A DNA stretch of 16,033 bases from Firmicutes bacterium UBA2530 (lineage in GTDB: Bacteria; Bacillota; Clostridia; Tissierellales; Sedimentibacteraceae). The position numbers were made by a program, and so were the translations under genes. The notes beneath the pieces were generated by a model that saw only the letters and a program-made list of their open reading frames with translations, ran no database searches and was not told the origin of the DNA. Positions 15,067 to 16,033 of the stretch are shown here, piece by piece; positions within the stretch are counted from its first letter, which is position 1, and each line of letters starts with the position of its first letter. The stretch spans positions 208,146-224,178 of the forward strand of contig DDNC01000002.1 of NCBI GenBank assembly GCA_002340985.1, in the 5' to 3' direction.

Positions 15067-15095
15067 TAGACATAATATTAATTTTCGCATATAAT
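15067..15095 (+). promoter_or_regulatory. Sigma-A-type promoter of the second GH18 gene
   Basis: TAGACA (15067-15072, five of six to the -35 consensus) and a perfect TATAAT (15090-15095) are separated by exactly 17 bases. They lie just downstream of the terminator and about 66 bases before the ATG at 15162. The gene therefore appears to have an ordinary housekeeping promoter and not to depend on the neighbouring ECF sigma. Confidence 0.78.
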
Positions 15096-15161
15096 TAAAT
15101 TATGAGAGAGTATAAAACTTAAACAGCGATACAAATTCAAGGATGGTTCAAGGAGAAAAGA

Positions 15162-16033
15162 ATGAAGAAACTGATATTGTCCATACTGATTGTGGCTGTT
15201 TCATTATGCATGCTTTTGTCATACGTTATTGAACGCCCTGCCGAAAAAAATGAAACTATGACTGATTTCAAAGTAGTAGGATATTATTCGGGGGATTTGT
15301 TTGATGAGCCTGTTGAAAGGCTTCAGACGGACAAACTCACTCATATAATGTACGCTTTTGCAATACCTGCAATAGACGGGACAATACATGAGCTGAAAAA
15401 GCCGGAGCAGCTCAGGGAAATAGTTGTAAAGGCTCACAGAGATGGAGCAGAAGTATTTATATCATTGGGAGGGTGGTCATATGAAGGAGAACCCTTGGAG
15501 CCGGTTTTTAAAGAAATAGCCGCATCAGACGAAAAAAGGAACAAATTTATAGATAGTGTATGCGCTATGGTTGAGCAATACGGGCTGGATGGTGTGGAGC
15601 TTGACTGGGAGCACCCCAATAAAAGCACGGCAGCCGATTACGAGGGCCTTGTAATTGAAATGAGCGACGCCCTCAATGAGAGAGGAAAGACACTCACTGC
15701 TGCGCTCAACGGCTCATGGTACGAAGACTGGGCTGCGGAAGACACCAGCGTAATAACTGAAAAGGCTCTGGAAAGATTCAGCTTTATTAGTGTTATGGCA
15801 TACGATATGAACGAAACTGATCACAGCCCCATGTGGTTTTTTGAAAATTCCTTGAAGTATTGGCTGAACAGAGGAATGCCTCAGGAAAAAATCGTAATGG
15901 GAGTACCGCTTTATGCAAAACCCAGCTGGAAACAATATAGGCATATAGTTGCTGAAAATCCGGACTATGCATATTCCGACTACGCTCCAACACAGCCTTT
16001 GGAATCCTATTACAACGGGATGAATACCATAAG
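15162..16033 (+). CDS. GH18 glycosidase, paralogue of the 1718 gene (cut by window end)
   Basis: The reading frame is open from the ATG at 15162 (AAGGAG site at 15150-15155) to the window edge: 290 codons, incomplete at the 3' end. It aligns without large gaps to the GH18 protein at 1718, sharing KVVGYYSGDLFDEPV (37-51), SLGGWSYEG (101-109), the catalytic DGVELDWEHPNK (143-154, proton donor Glu150), VMAYD (211-215) and PSWKQYRH (254-261). As in the other copy, the middle Asp of DxxDxDxE is Glu (Glu146). The N-terminus has a basic start and a hydrophobic stretch (about 4-23) but no clear AxA cleavage site, so it may be a membrane anchor. Whether it carries the C-terminal amine-oxidase-N-like domain cannot be seen here. 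Confidence 0.88.
   Translation, partial: MKKLILSILIVAVSLCMLLSYVIERPAEKNETMTDFKVVGYYSGDLFDEPVERLQTDKLTHIMYAFAIPAIDGTIHELKKPEQLREIVVKAHRDGAEVFISLGGWSYEGEPLEPVFKEIAASDEKRNKFIDSVCAMVEQYGLDGVELDWEHPNKSTAADYEGLVIEMSDALNERGKTLTAALNGSWYEDWAAEDTSVITEKALERFSFISVMAYDMNETDHSPMWFFENSLKYWLNRGMPQEKIVMGVPLYAKPSWKQYRHIVAENPDYAYSDYAPTQPLESYYNGMNTI

Noticed and set aside
14588..15073. Minus-strand open frame of 161 codons across the DUF4179 end and terminator
   Set aside because: Shadow frame; it crosses a strong terminator and has no recognisable family or ribosome site.
15195..15220. Lipobox in the second GH18 protein (Cys16 in AVSLC)
   Set aside because: The residues before Cys (V-S-L) do not fit L-[ASTVI]-[GAS]-C well, so I do not call it a lipoprotein.

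Overview
The window is 16 kb of chromosome from what looks like an AT-rich Firmicute of the class Clostridia. The evidence is AGA/AGG arginine codons, strong AGGAGG-type ribosome binding sites, sigma-A-like promoters, a BirA/BioY pair, an ECF sigma factor with a DUF4179 partner, and a secreted protein ending in the amine-oxidase-N-like domain common in Clostridia. I cannot name a genus. Nothing indicates a phage, plasmid, insertion sequence, CRISPR array, tRNA or rRNA. Except for the first two genes, everything reads rightward.

Layout. (1) 18-1543, minus strand: a biotin operon. birA (biotin ligase/repressor) and bioY (biotin uptake S-component) overlap by 4 bases. They are read from a near-perfect promoter whose -35 box lies inside a BirA-type operator, so the operon is probably autoregulated. 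(2) 1718-6864, plus strand: a secreted GH18 glycosidase with a C-terminal amine-oxidase-N-like domain, a DUF4177 mini-protein, a short reading frame broken by TGA, an S66 (MccF/LD-carboxypeptidase) peptidase, an ASCH-domain protein, a 37-kDa nucleoid-associated-type protein and a three-pass membrane protein with a TTG start. I see no clear terminator inside this run, and one follows it at 6917-6944. (3) 6957-8886: a two-gene module of winged-helix regulator and MFS efflux protein. Its sigma-A promoter has a perfect 15-base palindrome over the -10 box. By eye it is more AT-rich than its neighbours and may be acquired. (4) 8940-11387: an ABC exporter made of an ATPase and a 542-residue permease. 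(5) 11392-12999: an AI-2E/PerM-family membrane protein and a DUF1801 protein. (6) 13118-14993: an ECF sigma factor and its probable membrane-anchored anti-sigma partner, closed by a strong terminator. (7) 15067-16033: promoter and first 290 codons of a second GH18 gene, paralogous to the one at 1718 and cut by the window edge.

Taken together, most of the window concerns the cell envelope: two secreted or anchored GH18 enzymes, an S66 peptidase, an ECF sigma/anti-sigma switch and two exporters. I do not see a clear-cut new defence or biosynthetic system. The observations most worth following are the paralogous GH18 pair with an altered catalytic motif, the palindrome-controlled regulator/MFS cassette, the BirA operator geometry, the TGA-interrupted mini-gene, and the uncharacterised run from 3138 to 6864.
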